Assembly (NCBI RefSeq): GCF_003032475.1
Contig: NZ_CP028369.1
Location: 8,618,001-8,682,000 of the forward strand
Reading direction: 5' to 3'
Length of the DNA: 64,000 nt
Source of the DNA: Streptomyces sp. P3
Lineage (GTDB): Bacteria; Actinomycetota; Actinomycetes; Streptomycetales; Streptomycetaceae
Shown: positions 9,370 through 17,721 of the stretch, piece after piece
Position numbering within the stretch: position 1 is the stretch's first letter
Layout: each line of letters starts with the position of its first letter
Notes under the pieces: model-generated
The model's database searches: none
What the model saw: the letters and a program-made list of their open reading frames with translations, nothing else
Told to the model about the DNA's origin: nothing
Made by a program: the position numbers and the translations under genes

Positions 9370-9560
9370 AGCCCTGTCAGTGGACTCGGAGCAGGCATCT
9401 GCCCCGGGCCGGGTGCGGGGAGTTCCACCTCGTGCAGCGAGAAGTTCGACGGGGTCGGCCGGCCCTCCGGTCGGGACTGCAGGTGCCATGCGCGGGCGGT
9501 GGTGGGCAGGGTGTGTTCTTCGGACGGCGGGGATCAAACCTTTCGGTGAGGTCGTGGTAT

Positions 9561-9600
9561 GTGCGGTAACCGGACAGAAGGGTCTGTCCGGTTACCGCAG
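9561..9600 (-). terminator. Hairpin terminator of the acyl-CoA ligase operon
   Basis: TGCGGTAACCGGACAGA pairs perfectly with TCTGTCCGGTTACCGCA around an AGGG loop (17-bp stem). It begins about 20 bases past the stop of the acyl-CoA ligase gene on the minus strand. There is no U-tract, which is normal for Streptomyces terminators. Confidence 0.75.
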
Positions 9601-9620
9601 CCTGGGACCACCCGGCTTGA

Positions 9621-11096
9621 TCACGAACCGGCGGAGGCCGCCGCGTGGGCCGCCCGCAACGACGCCTTGTCGATCTTGCCGACCGCGTTCTTCGCGATCG
9701 CGTCCACCACGACGTACGAGGTCGGTCGCTTGTAGCCGGTGAGGCTGCGTTCGCAGCGGGCTTGCAGCGTCGTCGGATCGACGGTCAGGCCCGGTCGTGC
9801 CTGTATGTAGGCGACGACCGCCTCTCCCCACTTCTCGTCGGGCACGCCGATCACAGCGGTCTCGAGCACGGACGGATCGGCCGCCAGGACGTCCTCGATC
9901 TCCTTGGGGTAGATGTTCTCGCCTCCTCGGATGATCATGTCCTTCGAACGCCCGACCAGGGTCAGATAACCCTCGGTGTCGAGATGACCCACATCGCCGG
10001 TGTGCAACCAGCCGTCGACGACGACCCGGGCCGTTTCCTCCGGTCGGCCGAGGTAGCCCCGCATGACATTGGCTCCCCGGACGAGTACCTCACCGTCCGT
10101 GCCCGGTGCCGCATCGGTGCCGTCGGCGTCGACGATCCGGATCTCCTGCCCCGGAAAGGGAAGTCCCACGGTTCCGGCACGCCGAGGGCCCGCGACCGGG
10201 TTGAGGGTGGAGCCGCAGGTCCCCTCGGACAGCCCGTACCCCTCGACGAGCGGAAACCCGTACCGCGCCTCGAACCGGGTCAGCAGTTCGGCCGATGCGG
10301 GTGCCGCCCCGCAGACGGCGAACCGCAGGGAGGACGTGTCGGGTCGAACGTCGTCCGGGAGTGCCGCGAGCATGCTGTAGATCGTGGGAACGGCGCTGAA
10401 GAAGGTGGGACGCTCCTGCTCGACTAGGTCGAAGAAGCCCTGGGGATCGAAGCGGCGGCCCGCGATGACGACACCGGCGCCGGCGAGCAGCGGCGTCAGG
10501 ACGCTGACCACGATGCCGTTGACGTGGAAGAGCGGCAGGATCAGCAGGCAGCGGTCGCTCGGCCCCAACTCGAGCGCCTGGCGCCCCATCTCCGCCATGG
10601 CGTCGATGTTGGCGTGATCGAGCATCACGCCCTTCGGAACGCCGGTCGTGCCGCTGGTGTAGATGAGCAGCGCCAGAGCGGACGAGTCCGGATGCGGCTC
10701 CTGGTCCGGCGGTGTCGCTTCTTCGTACAGGTCGCCGACGGCGAGCGTGGCGACACCGTCGGCGACGCCGGCAGGCCCGTCCTCCACTATGAGCAGGCGT
10801 GCACCGGAGTCGTCGAGCTGCCGAGCGATCTCGACGTCGGTCATACTCGGGTTGACCGGTGTGATGGTGGCGCCCAGCCGCCAGGCGCCGAACAGCAGGA
10901 GCACGAACTCGACACGGTTCGTCAGCTTGAGCGCCACGACATCACCGGGACCGATGCCGAGGTCCCGCAGCCGGTGAGCCGTCGCCCGGACCCGGTGCAG
11001 CAACTGAGTGTTGGTGAGTGACTGGCGCCCGTCCGAGACCGCGAACCCGTGGGGATCGAGATCGGCCCGGCGGTCGGGCAGGGAAGCGAAATTCAT
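9621..11096 (-). CDS. Class I acyl-CoA ligase (fatty/aryl-CoA synthetase)
   Basis: ANL-superfamily ligase of 491 aa. It would convert a carboxylic acid to its CoA ester through an adenylate. The motifs are LIYTSGTTGVPKGVMLDHAN (P-loop), YGLSEGTCGSTLNP, GWLHTGDVG, GRSKDMIIRGGENIYPKEIE and the terminal KNAVGKIDKASLR with catalytic Lys about residue 474. The start at 11096 (MNFASLPDRRADLDPHGF) is the only one that fits the family; a frame opening far upstream overlaps the hydrolase gene. It is the last gene of the hydratase-hydrolase-ligase operon, followed by a strong hairpin. The chain-length or ring specificity cannot be told from sequence. Confidence 0.9.
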   Translation of the reverse strand: MNFASLPDRRADLDPHGFAVSDGRQSLTNTQLLHRVRATAHRLRDLGIGPGDVVALKLTNRVEFVLLLFGAWRLGATITPVNPSMTDVEIARQLDDSGARLLIVEDGPAGVADGVATLAVGDLYEEATPPDQEPHPDSSALALLIYTSGTTGVPKGVMLDHANIDAMAEMGRQALELGPSDRCLLILPLFHVNGIVVSVLTPLLAGAGVVIAGRRFDPQGFFDLVEQERPTFFSAVPTIYSMLAALPDDVRPDTSSLRFAVCGAAPASAELLTRFEARYGFPLVEGYGLSEGTCGSTLNPVAGPRRAGTVGLPFPGQEIRIVDADGTDAAPGTDGEVLVRGANVMRGYLGRPEETARVVVDGWLHTGDVGHLDTEGYLTLVGRSKDMIIRGGENIYPKEIEDVLAADPSVLETAVIGVPDEKWGEAVVAYIQARPGLTVDPTTLQARCERSLTGYKRPTSYVVVDAIAKNAVGKIDKASLRAAHAAASAGS

Positions 11097-11131
11097 GGCG
11101 AGCGTACCTGTCTCGGTGTGATGCGATCCGG

Positions 11132-12055
11132 TCATGGAGTCGACGCGGCGGGCGTCGGTGCCAACTGGCGGGTGAGGAACTCGATCTGGTCGCCCACCAG
11201 TGCCTCGAAGGTCTCGCCGGTGTAGAAGTCGAAGTGGCCGGCGCCGTACCTCCTGATCTCCCCCTGGGGCGCGGTTGCCGCGTAGCGGAGGGTCCGGGCG
11301 GGAGGCGTGACGGAGTCCGTGTCGCTGACGCAGAAGAGGATCGGGATGGCGACCTTCTTCGCCGCACGTCCGGGCCGGTAGGCGGCGATGGTCGGGATGA
11401 CGCGTGCCGCCACCTCGTTGCGGAACGTCTTTCCGGGCGGCTGCAGTGCTTCGTAGCCGGGCAGTGCGTCCGGAGCGTTCATGAGAGCCGGCGAACCGGG
11501 AGGGGCCGCGATGGGAACCATCACGGGCGCCCTGCCGCGCATCCTGGACACCAGATCCCGGGCCAGCACGGGAGTGATCCTGAGTGAGGCGAGGGGTCCG
11601 AGCGCGAGCGCGGAGGCGAGACCATCGGTGAACGGGCACTGGGCCACGGCCGCGCGCAGTTCGGGATGGCGTGAGGCGACGGAGATGGCATGGCCGCCGC
11701 CGAACGAACTGCCCCACACCGCGACACGGTCGGGGTCGACGTCGTGGCGCGACTTCACGTAGTCGATTGCCGAGTCCCAGTCGGTGAGTTGGCGTTTGAT
11801 CGACAGGAGCTGGCGAGGGCGGCCGCCGCTGTCGCCGAAATGCCGGTAGGTGAAGGCCAGGGAGGCGATGCCGGCCTGGGCGAAGCGCTCGGCGAAGGCG
11901 TCCAGGCGCATCTCACGGGTGGCGCCGAGACCGTGCCCGAGGACGACGACGGGTGGGGAGACGACGCCCGCGGGGAGATGGAGCCACCCGGCGCAACTGC
12001 TGTCGCCGGAGGGGAAGACGACGTCGTAACGGGTGAAGGGCTGGGGTGTGGTCAT
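11132..12055 (-). CDS. Alpha/beta hydrolase (dienelactone/acyl hydrolase-like)
   Basis: Cytoplasmic hydrolase of 307 aa. The nucleophile elbow is VAVWGSSFGGGHAISVA with Ser in GSSFGGG; the oxyanion region is VVVLGHGLGATREMRLDAFA. The probable acid is in LFCVSDTDSVTPP and the His in YGAGHFDFYTGE. It lies 7 bases after the enoyl-CoA hydratase gene and 35 bases before the ligase, so the three are probably co-transcribed. It may hydrolyse an ester or thioester in the same breakdown route; the substrate is unknown. Confidence 0.87.
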   Translation of the reverse strand: MTTPQPFTRYDVVFPSGDSSCAGWLHLPAGVVSPPVVVLGHGLGATREMRLDAFAERFAQAGIASLAFTYRHFGDSGGRPRQLLSIKRQLTDWDSAIDYVKSRHDVDPDRVAVWGSSFGGGHAISVASRHPELRAAVAQCPFTDGLASALALGPLASLRITPVLARDLVSRMRGRAPVMVPIAAPPGSPALMNAPDALPGYEALQPPGKTFRNEVAARVIPTIAAYRPGRAAKKVAIPILFCVSDTDSVTPPARTLRYAATAPQGEIRRYGAGHFDFYTGETFEALVGDQIEFLTRQLAPTPAASTP

Positions 12056-12062
12056 CGCCGCC

Positions 12063-13022
12063 TCACCGTCCGCCGGCCGGGTGAAGCCCGGGCACGCTGC
12101 CCGAGGCGAGGGCCTCCGCGTACGTGTCCGGCCTGTAGAGCGGGAGCTCGCCGGTGGCCTCAGCCGTCGCGATGTAGTCGCGCATGAGTTCCTGGCCGTC
12201 CTTCGACATGACTCGCGTGAAGAACTCGGTGCGTTCGACGTGCAGTCCCTCCGGCAACCCCAGCGAGCCGCCGAAGTACACGGACCTCTTGGCGGCTTCG
12301 ACGGACCCCTTGGACCGTGCTCCGAAGTGCTGGGCGAGCGCGGTCGCTCTCGCGACGACCTCGTCCTGCGCCACGACCTCGTCGACGGCTCCGTTGGCGA
12401 GTGCCTCTTCGGGCGTGAACGGCTTGCCTTCGAGGATGGCCACCAGCGACTTGTGGGTGCCGATCAGGCGAGTCAGCCGCTGGGTGCCGCCACCACCCGG
12501 AATGATGCCGAGGAGGATTTCCGGCTGACCGATGAAGAAGTCACCGTCGGCCATGACCCGCAGATCGCAGGCCCAGGCGAACTCCGCGCCGAGACCGAGC
12601 GCCGAGCCGTTGAGGGCGGCGACGAAGACGACTCCGCTCGCGTTCATCCGCAGGAACGTGGCGTGCAGGCGGTCGAGCTGGGCGGCTCCGCGCATCGGGG
12701 TCCTGCTCACGACGGGGGCCAGCGCGCGCGTCCGCCGGGCCAGGCGAGCCACCGCGGAGGCGCCGCGTCGGCCGACCTTGGGGCTGGCGGCGCCCTCCTC
12801 CTGCAGCCACCGGACCGCGGCGTGGCTGACGAACCGCTCGGGATGGGTTCCGGTGAAGACGACGGCACGGATACCCGGGTCGCGATCGACCCGCTTCACC
12901 AGCTTGTCCAGCCGGCCGGCCATGTCGAGGCCGAACACGCCGTGCGGGCCGCCGTCGAGCCTGACGATCAGAACCGCTCCGCGGTCCTCGATCTGTAGAT
13001 GACCCGTGTCTTTGTATGGCAT
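12063..13022 (-). CDS. Enoyl-CoA hydratase/isomerase (crotonase family)
   Basis: Crotonase-fold protein of 319 aa from ATG 13022 (GGGAG eight bases upstream). The oxyanion-hole segment is VFVAALNGSALGLGAEFAWA, and the second signature FFIGQPEILLGIIPGGGGTQ keeps the Glu corresponding to the first catalytic acid. The second catalytic Glu of classical hydratases is not obvious, so an isomerase or another crotonase reaction is possible. There is an extended C-terminal helical part (from ~residue 230). First gene of an operon with a hydrolase and an acyl-CoA ligase. The TetR dyad at 13181-13193 lies upstream, between this gene and the divergent TetR gene. Confidence 0.88.
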   Translation of the reverse strand: MPYKDTGHLQIEDRGAVLIVRLDGGPHGVFGLDMAGRLDKLVKRVDRDPGIRAVVFTGTHPERFVSHAAVRWLQEEGAASPKVGRRGASAVARLARRTRALAPVVSRTPMRGAAQLDRLHATFLRMNASGVVFVAALNGSALGLGAEFAWACDLRVMADGDFFIGQPEILLGIIPGGGGTQRLTRLIGTHKSLVAILEGKPFTPEEALANGAVDEVVAQDEVVARATALAQHFGARSKGSVEAAKRSVYFGGSLGLPEGLHVERTEFFTRVMSKDGQELMRDYIATAEATGELPLYRPDTYAEALASGSVPGLHPAGGR

Positions 13023-13180
13023 GGATTCTGCTCCCGTGCTGAGTTCGTCCCGTGCTGAGTTCACGGGGCAGTGGAAAGTGCGTGGGGGACAGCGGAGGAT
13101 GTGTGCGGCGGCGATGGATGCGCGCTGGTGCCCGAGTCGGCACGTCGCTCATGCTGTGTATCCTTGCCCTGACGAATTAC

Positions 13181-13193
13181 ATAACCAAGTTAT
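13181..13193. promoter_or_regulatory. TetR operator, copy 1 (ATAAC-CAA-GTTAT)
   Basis: Perfect 5-bp inverted repeat ATAAC/GTTAT with a 3-base spacer, in the divergent region between the enoyl-CoA hydratase operon and the TetR gene. The same half-sites with the same spacing recur at 14887-14899 before the SDR gene. This AT-rich block stands out in GC-rich DNA. Confidence 0.78.
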
Positions 13194-13262
13194 TTTGACT
13201 GTGGCAACTATCACTCGGGCGAAGGTCCGCGGTGAATCACGGGGTCGGGAGAAGTGAGAGGC

Positions 13263-13946
13263 GTGGCAGGACGGGCAAGGCTCGACGACGCACCGGAGCG
13301 GCTGGTGCAGGCCGCCGTCGGCCTGCTGGCCGAGCAGGGACCCTCGGCCATCAAGGCACGCGCGGTGGCAACCGCGAGCGGACTGTCGACGATGGTGGTC
13401 TACAGCCACTTCGGCGGGATCCCCGAACTGATGCGTGCCGTCGCCGACCACGGATTCACCGAGCTGGGCAGCGCCTTTGCCCGGGTGCCCGTTACGGAGG
13501 ATCCGATCGCGGATCTGTTCGCCATGGCCCTGACCTGTCGCCGAGTGGCCCGCGAGAACCCTCACCTCTACGACCTGATGTTCGGGCTGTCCACGCGTGC
13601 GACGTACCGGCCCCTGGCGGATACCGACCTTCGTCTCAGTGGGCATTCGCCGGCCTTCCGATCCGCCCACGCTCACGTTGTCGCGGCGTGTGAGCGGCTC
13701 GTGGGTTCCGGCCGGGTCGTTCGACAGGAGCCTGAAGCGGTGGCCGCCCAGTTGTGGAGTGTGGTCCACGGTTACATCACCCTCGAGTTGGCGGAGCACT
13801 TCGTCGAGTTCGACGACGCGGTGGTGCAGGTGCTGTTGCCGATGGGAGTGAACTTCTCCGTCGGGCTGGGCGACGACCGGGCACGTGCCGAGGCCTCGCA
13901 CGAGGTCGGAGCGCGCCTTTACGACTCGATCGTGCAGGGCGGTTGA
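13263..13946 (+). CDS. TetR-family transcriptional regulator
   Basis: About 227 aa. The N-terminal HTH is ERLVQAAVGLLAEQGPSAIK, then RAVATASGLSTMVVYSHFGG with the characteristic YSHFG turn. The C-terminal domain carries WSVVHGYITLELAEHF, typical of the TetR_C_33-like ligand domain. Two GTG starts compete (13254 and 13263); the GGGAG at 13247-13251 is only two bases from the first and eleven from the second, so I use 13263. It sits between the acyl-CoA operon and the SDR gene, and both have the ATAACNNNGTTAT box. It is probably their repressor, with an acyl-CoA or lipid ligand (inference). Confidence 0.9.
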   Translation: MAGRARLDDAPERLVQAAVGLLAEQGPSAIKARAVATASGLSTMVVYSHFGGIPELMRAVADHGFTELGSAFARVPVTEDPIADLFAMALTCRRVARENPHLYDLMFGLSTRATYRPLADTDLRLSGHSPAFRSAHAHVVAACERLVGSGRVVRQEPEAVAAQLWSVVHGYITLELAEHFVEFDDAVVQVLLPMGVNFSVGLGDDRARAEASHEVGARLYDSIVQGG

Positions 13947-13980
13947 ACGTGCGGACGGTCGTGCGCTGCCCTGTGCGTCC

Positions 13981-14877
13981 CTAGGACGATCCGGGCTCGG
14001 CGGCGGGGGCCCCGGAACGGGGTGTGAGCTGGTCCTGCCTCCCCAGTGCCGCGACCTCTCGTTCGAGAGCGGGAACCGCCCGGGCCGCGAAGCGTCTCGT
14101 CCACGGCCAGGCCAACGGCGAATTCAGCATCGCCTTCGCCCAGTTGGCCACGACGACCGCGCGCGGCACGTATACGCGGCTGCGGCGGCGCGCGAGCCCG
14201 TCGACGATCGCGGCAGCCGCTCGGTCGGCACTCGTGGTCACGTTGCCCGGATACGGCAGCCGTCGGCGCAGGCTCTGGAACGAGGGAAGGTCTCCCTCGG
14301 CGCCCCGGACGAGGTCGGTGTCGATCCAGGACGGGTGGACGACACCGACCGTGATCCCGAGGTGCGCCACCTCCTGACGGTAGGTCAGGGCGAGCAGTTC
14401 GGCCGCGGCCTTGCTCGCGCCGTACGAGGCCATCGCGGCCAGCGGCATGAAGGACAGCGCGGAGGCCACGACCAGCACATGGCCGCGGCTGCGCTCCAGG
14501 TGCGGTGTCGCGTACTTCAGGGTGCGGAAGACGCCGTTGAGGTTGATGTCCAGCACCCGCTCGAACGATGCCTCGTCCGTCTGTCTCACCGTCCCGTACG
14601 CCACCACACCGGCGTTGGCGACGACGAGATCGATGCCGCCCATGATCCGCGCGGCGTCGTCGATCGCCGACCGCAGGGCGGCGGCGTCGCGCACGTCGGC
14701 CTCGCGCCATGCGGCGGTGGGGCCCAGATCGCGGGCGAGGTCACGCAGTCGATCGGGCTCCAGCCCGATCAGGGTCACCCGAGCGCCTCGGGCGGAGGCC
14801 AGGCGTGCCACCTTCTCGCCGATGCCACGGGCCGCTCCGGTCACGACCAGGTTTCTGCCCCGCAAGTCACGTTTCAT
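13981..14877 (-). CDS. Short-chain dehydrogenase/reductase
   Basis: SDR of 298 aa. The cofactor turn is VVTGAARGIGEKVARLA, followed by the ADVRD acidic motif, NAG (LVVANAGVVAYG), Ser in VVASALSFMPLAAM and the catalytic YGASK. It would oxidise or reduce a hydroxyl/keto group with NAD(P). The C-terminal region (YVPRAVVVANWAKAMLNSPL) is of the kind seen in lipid or steroid SDRs that touch membranes. The TetR box 14887-14899 begins ten bases before its ATG, which suggests co-regulation with the acyl-CoA operon in one lipid-breakdown function. Confidence 0.9.
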   Translation of the reverse strand: MKRDLRGRNLVVTGAARGIGEKVARLASARGARVTLIGLEPDRLRDLARDLGPTAAWREADVRDAAALRSAIDDAARIMGGIDLVVANAGVVAYGTVRQTDEASFERVLDINLNGVFRTLKYATPHLERSRGHVLVVASALSFMPLAAMASYGASKAAAELLALTYRQEVAHLGITVGVVHPSWIDTDLVRGAEGDLPSFQSLRRRLPYPGNVTTSADRAAAAIVDGLARRRSRVYVPRAVVVANWAKAMLNSPLAWPWTRRFAARAVPALEREVAALGRQDQLTPRSGAPAAEPGSS

Positions 14878-14886
14878 GGCGGCAAG

Positions 14887-14899
14887 ATAACTTCGTTAT
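14887..14899. promoter_or_regulatory. TetR operator, copy 2 (ATAAC-TTC-GTTAT)
   Basis: Same inverted half-sites and spacing as 13181-13193, immediately upstream of the SDR start codon on the minus strand. A bound dimer would cover the transcription or translation start. Confidence 0.78.
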
Positions 14900-15000
14900 T
14901 GATAGAGTACAAGACATCGCGCACGGGTTCGGCCGTGTGCGGAAGCTGCCGTCGAATCAGCGACGCCCGGTGCGGCGCGCAGCGCGGTGGGGTCGGTGTG

Positions 15001-15593
15001 TCACCGCGTGCGGAGGGCGGCGCTCCCGGGCTTGTTCTGCGGATAGGGCGACAGGGCCATGCGGAAGGTGCGCCGGTGAGCGAGGTGGGAAACGCCGATG
15101 GCGGCATGCGGGTGTTCGCGCAGGGAGGCGCCTCCGGCGAAACCTACTTGGCCGGTGACGTCGTCGACCGTCAGGTCGGTGGGTTCCAGGAGGTGCCGTG
15201 CACGGTCGACGCGCTGCTGGATCAGCCGGCGTCCCGGACCATGCCCACTTCTTCGGTGAAGCGGCGGGCGAAGGTGCGCATGCTCATGGGGGAGTGCTCC
15301 GCGAGGTCCGTCAACGTCATCGGCTCGTGGAGGTGCTCCAGTGCCCCCTGGCGGGCGGCGGCGGTCCCGGTGCTGGTGGGCTCGGGTACCGGGTGCTGGA
15401 TGTACGGCGCCTGCCCTCCGCCGCGCCGAGGGGGAACGACGCACATGCGGGCGACCTGGTCGGCGACCTCGCTGCCGTGGTCCCTGCGGATGAGATGCGG
15501 GCAGACGTCTGGTGAGCTGATGGGGACGGGGCGTCCGGCCCGGTGCGGGACCTCGTACACGAGCCGGCGCCGTCGGGTGATCCGATGCGTCAC
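15001..15593 (-). pseudogene. Broken GlxA/AraC-type transcriptional regulator
   Basis: C-terminal part of a DJ-1/PfpI-AraC (GlxA family) regulator, split over two frames. Frame one reads CPHLIRRDHGSEVADQVAR, then MTLTDLAEHSPMSMRTFARRF and TEEVGM, before stopping at 15222. The expected continuation, LIQQRVDRARHLLEPTDLTV and GFAGGASLREHPHAAIGVS, then HLAHRRTFR, lies in another frame ending at 15001. A frameshift therefore falls near 15225-15245. The ~180-residue N-terminal DJ-1 domain is missing. The second HTH of AraC is still recognisable, so the decay is fairly recent. Very unlikely to make a functional regulator. Confidence 0.78.
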
Positions 15594-15687
15594 TTCACCC
15601 GGCGCCGAGCGGCACCGGCCCGACTTGTGGCTTCGGCCTTGGCGGGTGGGCGGTAGAGGCTGTCGGCTCCGCCTGTCGCTCCCGCGC

Positions 15688-16545
15688 TCAGGAGACGTGT
15701 CGGACCGGTTCTGCTCCGGTCTGGATCAGGAAGTCGGTGAGTTCTCGGGCGAGCCGTTCGGGCTGGTCCTCGGGGATGAGGGTGGATGAGTCCGCGATCT
15801 CGATCAGTCGACCCTGCGGGTACAACTCGGCCAGCCGGGGGCCGTGCTCACGCGGCATCAACCGGTCCTCGGTCGCCCAGACGACCAGTACCGGGCGGTC
15901 GAAGTCACGAAGCCGCTCGCTCCAGGCGAGCAGGGTCTTGCGCTCGGGTGCCCCGGTGGCGAACTTGGCGAGGTCCCTGCGGATGGCCCTGCTGCGGGTG
16001 GCGGGAGCGAACCAGTCGTCCATGATCTCGTCGGGGACCCCACGCAGGCTCATCCCGCCGTATCCGCCCCGGCTGTGACGGAAGGCGGGGACGCGCATGA
16101 GGCGCGTCAGGAGCCAGACGCCGCCCGGAACCCTGCACACCTGCGCCATGGCCTTGGCCGGCCCTGGGGGAAAGTTGTCGAAGGCTTCGCAGGCCACCAG
16201 CACCAGGCGCGCGATGTGCTGGTCCTGCCCTTCCGACACCAGGAACTGGCCCCCGCCCCAGTCATTGAGTACGAGGGTCACCTGGCCCAGACCGAGGCCC
16301 TCGATGAACTCACCCAGGAGGCGGGCGACACCGCGCTGGGACAGGTCGGCATCCGGGTGCATCGGCTGACGGTGGCCACCCAGGGGCAGCGTGGGCAGGA
16401 CGCAGCGGTATCCGTCCAACAGCGGGACCACCTTGCGCCACTGGGTCTCGTTCATCGGCAGACCGTGGCCGAACACCAGCACGGGCCCCTCACCGCCGGT
16501 GTCCTGGTAGTCGATCGGTCCGGAAGACAACTCGATTCTCGGCAT
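15688..16545 (-). CDS. Epoxide-hydrolase/haloalkane-dehalogenase-like alpha/beta hydrolase
   Basis: Alpha/beta-hydrolase of 285 aa. The elbow is TLVLNDWGGGQFLVSEG, where Asp (not Ser) takes the nucleophile position, as in epoxide hydrolases and haloalkane dehalogenases. HGLPMNETQW follows the oxyanion strand. At the C-terminus, where the family has its catalytic His, this protein reads EIADSSTLIPEDQP, with no His. It may therefore be non-catalytic, use a different base, or belong to a divergent subfamily. Divergent from the TetR gene at 16608, with a dyad between them, so probably its target. Confidence 0.82.
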   Translation of the reverse strand: MPRIELSSGPIDYQDTGGEGPVLVFGHGLPMNETQWRKVVPLLDGYRCVLPTLPLGGHRQPMHPDADLSQRGVARLLGEFIEGLGLGQVTLVLNDWGGGQFLVSEGQDQHIARLVLVACEAFDNFPPGPAKAMAQVCRVPGGVWLLTRLMRVPAFRHSRGGYGGMSLRGVPDEIMDDWFAPATRSRAIRRDLAKFATGAPERKTLLAWSERLRDFDRPVLVVWATEDRLMPREHGPRLAELYPQGRLIEIADSSTLIPEDQPERLARELTDFLIQTGAEPVRHVS

Positions 16546-16562
16546 CCCAGCCCCCTATTTGA

Positions 16563-16574
16563 TAGATCGTTCTA
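16563..16574. promoter_or_regulatory. Candidate TetR operator (TAGATC-GTTCTA)
   Basis: Twelve-base near-palindrome (5 of 6 positions paired) in the 62-base gap between the divergent hydrolase and TetR genes, within an AT-rich patch. A single copy only, so less certain than the paired operators elsewhere. Confidence 0.5.
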
Positions 16575-16607
16575 CTGTAATCTTGGAGAGGGAAGGGGTG
16601 GAGGGCA

Positions 16608-17198
16608 ATGGGAAAGACGGACACGCGAGCCAGGATCCAGGGTGCCGCCACAGTGCTGTTCCGCCGGCACGGCTACTCGGCCACCGGCCTGAAGCGGATC
16701 GCGGCAGAGGCGGACGCACCGTTCGGCTCGATCTACCACTTCTTCCCCGGTGGCAAACAGCAACTGGCCGAGGTCATGATCCGCACGTCCGGAACCGAGT
16801 ACGGCCGGATGGTCCTGGCTCTGCTGGACAGCGTGCCGGACCCGGTGGAATCCCTCGTGCGCGCATTCGAAGCGGCCGCGGACGACCTTGCGGCGGCCGA
16901 TTACGCCGACGCGTGCCCGATCGGGACGGTGGCCTTGGAGGTCGCGAGCAGCAATGAGGTGTTGCGGGTCGCGACGTCGGAGGTTTTCGAGGAGTGGGTC
17001 GGCGCGGCGACGCGGTGGTTCGGCCGCTGGGTGGCCGAACCGAAGACGGCGCAGTCCCTCGCACACTCGATGATCATGATGCTGGAGGGGGCTTTCATGC
17101 TCAGCCGGGCTGCCCGTGATCCGGAACCGCTGCGGGTGGCCGGCCGGTCGATGGCCACGTTGTTGTGCACGGCCATCGCTGAGGCCGGCGAGGGCTGA
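16608..17198 (+). CDS. TetR-family transcriptional regulator (LmrA/YxaF type)
   Basis: Regulator of 196 aa. HTH: RIQGAATVLFRRHGYSATG and LKRIAAEADAPFGSIYHFFP. The C-terminal domain contains YADACPIGTVALEVASSNEV, a signature I associate with the LmrA/YxaF group, followed by a helix ending SMIMMLEGAFMLSRAA. The start at 16608 follows a purine-rich ribosome region (GGAGAGGGAAGGGG). It is divergent from the Asp-nucleophile hydrolase and likely represses it and itself. Confidence 0.9.
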   Translation: MGKTDTRARIQGAATVLFRRHGYSATGLKRIAAEADAPFGSIYHFFPGGKQQLAEVMIRTSGTEYGRMVLALLDSVPDPVESLVRAFEAAADDLAAADYADACPIGTVALEVASSNEVLRVATSEVFEEWVGAATRWFGRWVAEPKTAQSLAHSMIMMLEGAFMLSRAARDPEPLRVAGRSMATLLCTAIAEAGEG

Positions 17199-17721
17199 TC
17201 TCGAACAGCGGGAAAAACGGCCCGTGTCCGAGCGGTGTACGGGTTCACGGCCGGCGCCACGCGCTTGAGGGCTGCTGCACCGCCGCAAGGCGTCACCACG
17301 CCGTCCGGTGCCGGCGAGCGCTGGGTGGTCGAGCGCGCGCACTTGTGGATGAGCGGCTCTGGCACGACGAGCCGTTGCCACTGGGACGGCCGCCGCACAA
17401 CCCGCCGGACACGGGGCGCCGCCGCGTGTCCGCAAGCGCTCGCCACCCGCGGGAAAGCGGGGCCGGGACGGAGGGGCTGACGGTAGGTCAGGTCACGGGC
17501 ATGGAGTCGCGCCGATAGTTCCCGTTGTCGCGGTGTGTGCCGAATCACGCACTTCGGGTGTTGACCAAGTTGTCTGAGTCACAGCGGAAATGTCCATTTG
17601 GCGTCCATGCTCGACACACACAGCGGCTCCCGAAGCGGAGCCTCTCGGCATGGGCGTGAAGTCGTGAAGTGGCCCATGGCGCCGTCCTCGTGACGTTCCT
17701 CGCCCTCGAAAGGTGCCCATC
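17199..17721. other. Intergenic region upstream of the type III PKS
   Basis: About 520 bases without a supported gene. A lower-GC patch around 17555-17600 (TTGACC at 17559-17564) may contain the PKS promoter. No clear operator seen. Confidence 0.35.

Larger units (their letters stand above)
8968..9620. other. Intergenic region with two strong palindromes
   Basis: About 650 bases between convergent genes with no supported ORF. It contains the 38-base perfect palindrome at 9332-9369 and the terminator hairpin at 9561-9600. Long frames here are low-complexity shadows. Confidence 0.5.

Noticed and set aside
9073..9537. Possible 154-codon gene in the gap after the MDR gene
   Set aside because: Arg/Pro-rich, no ribosome site, and crosses the 38-bp palindrome; not coding.
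17199..17721. Searched for a small gene or RNA upstream of the type III PKS
   Set aside because: No frame with a ribosome site and no stable structure I could support.
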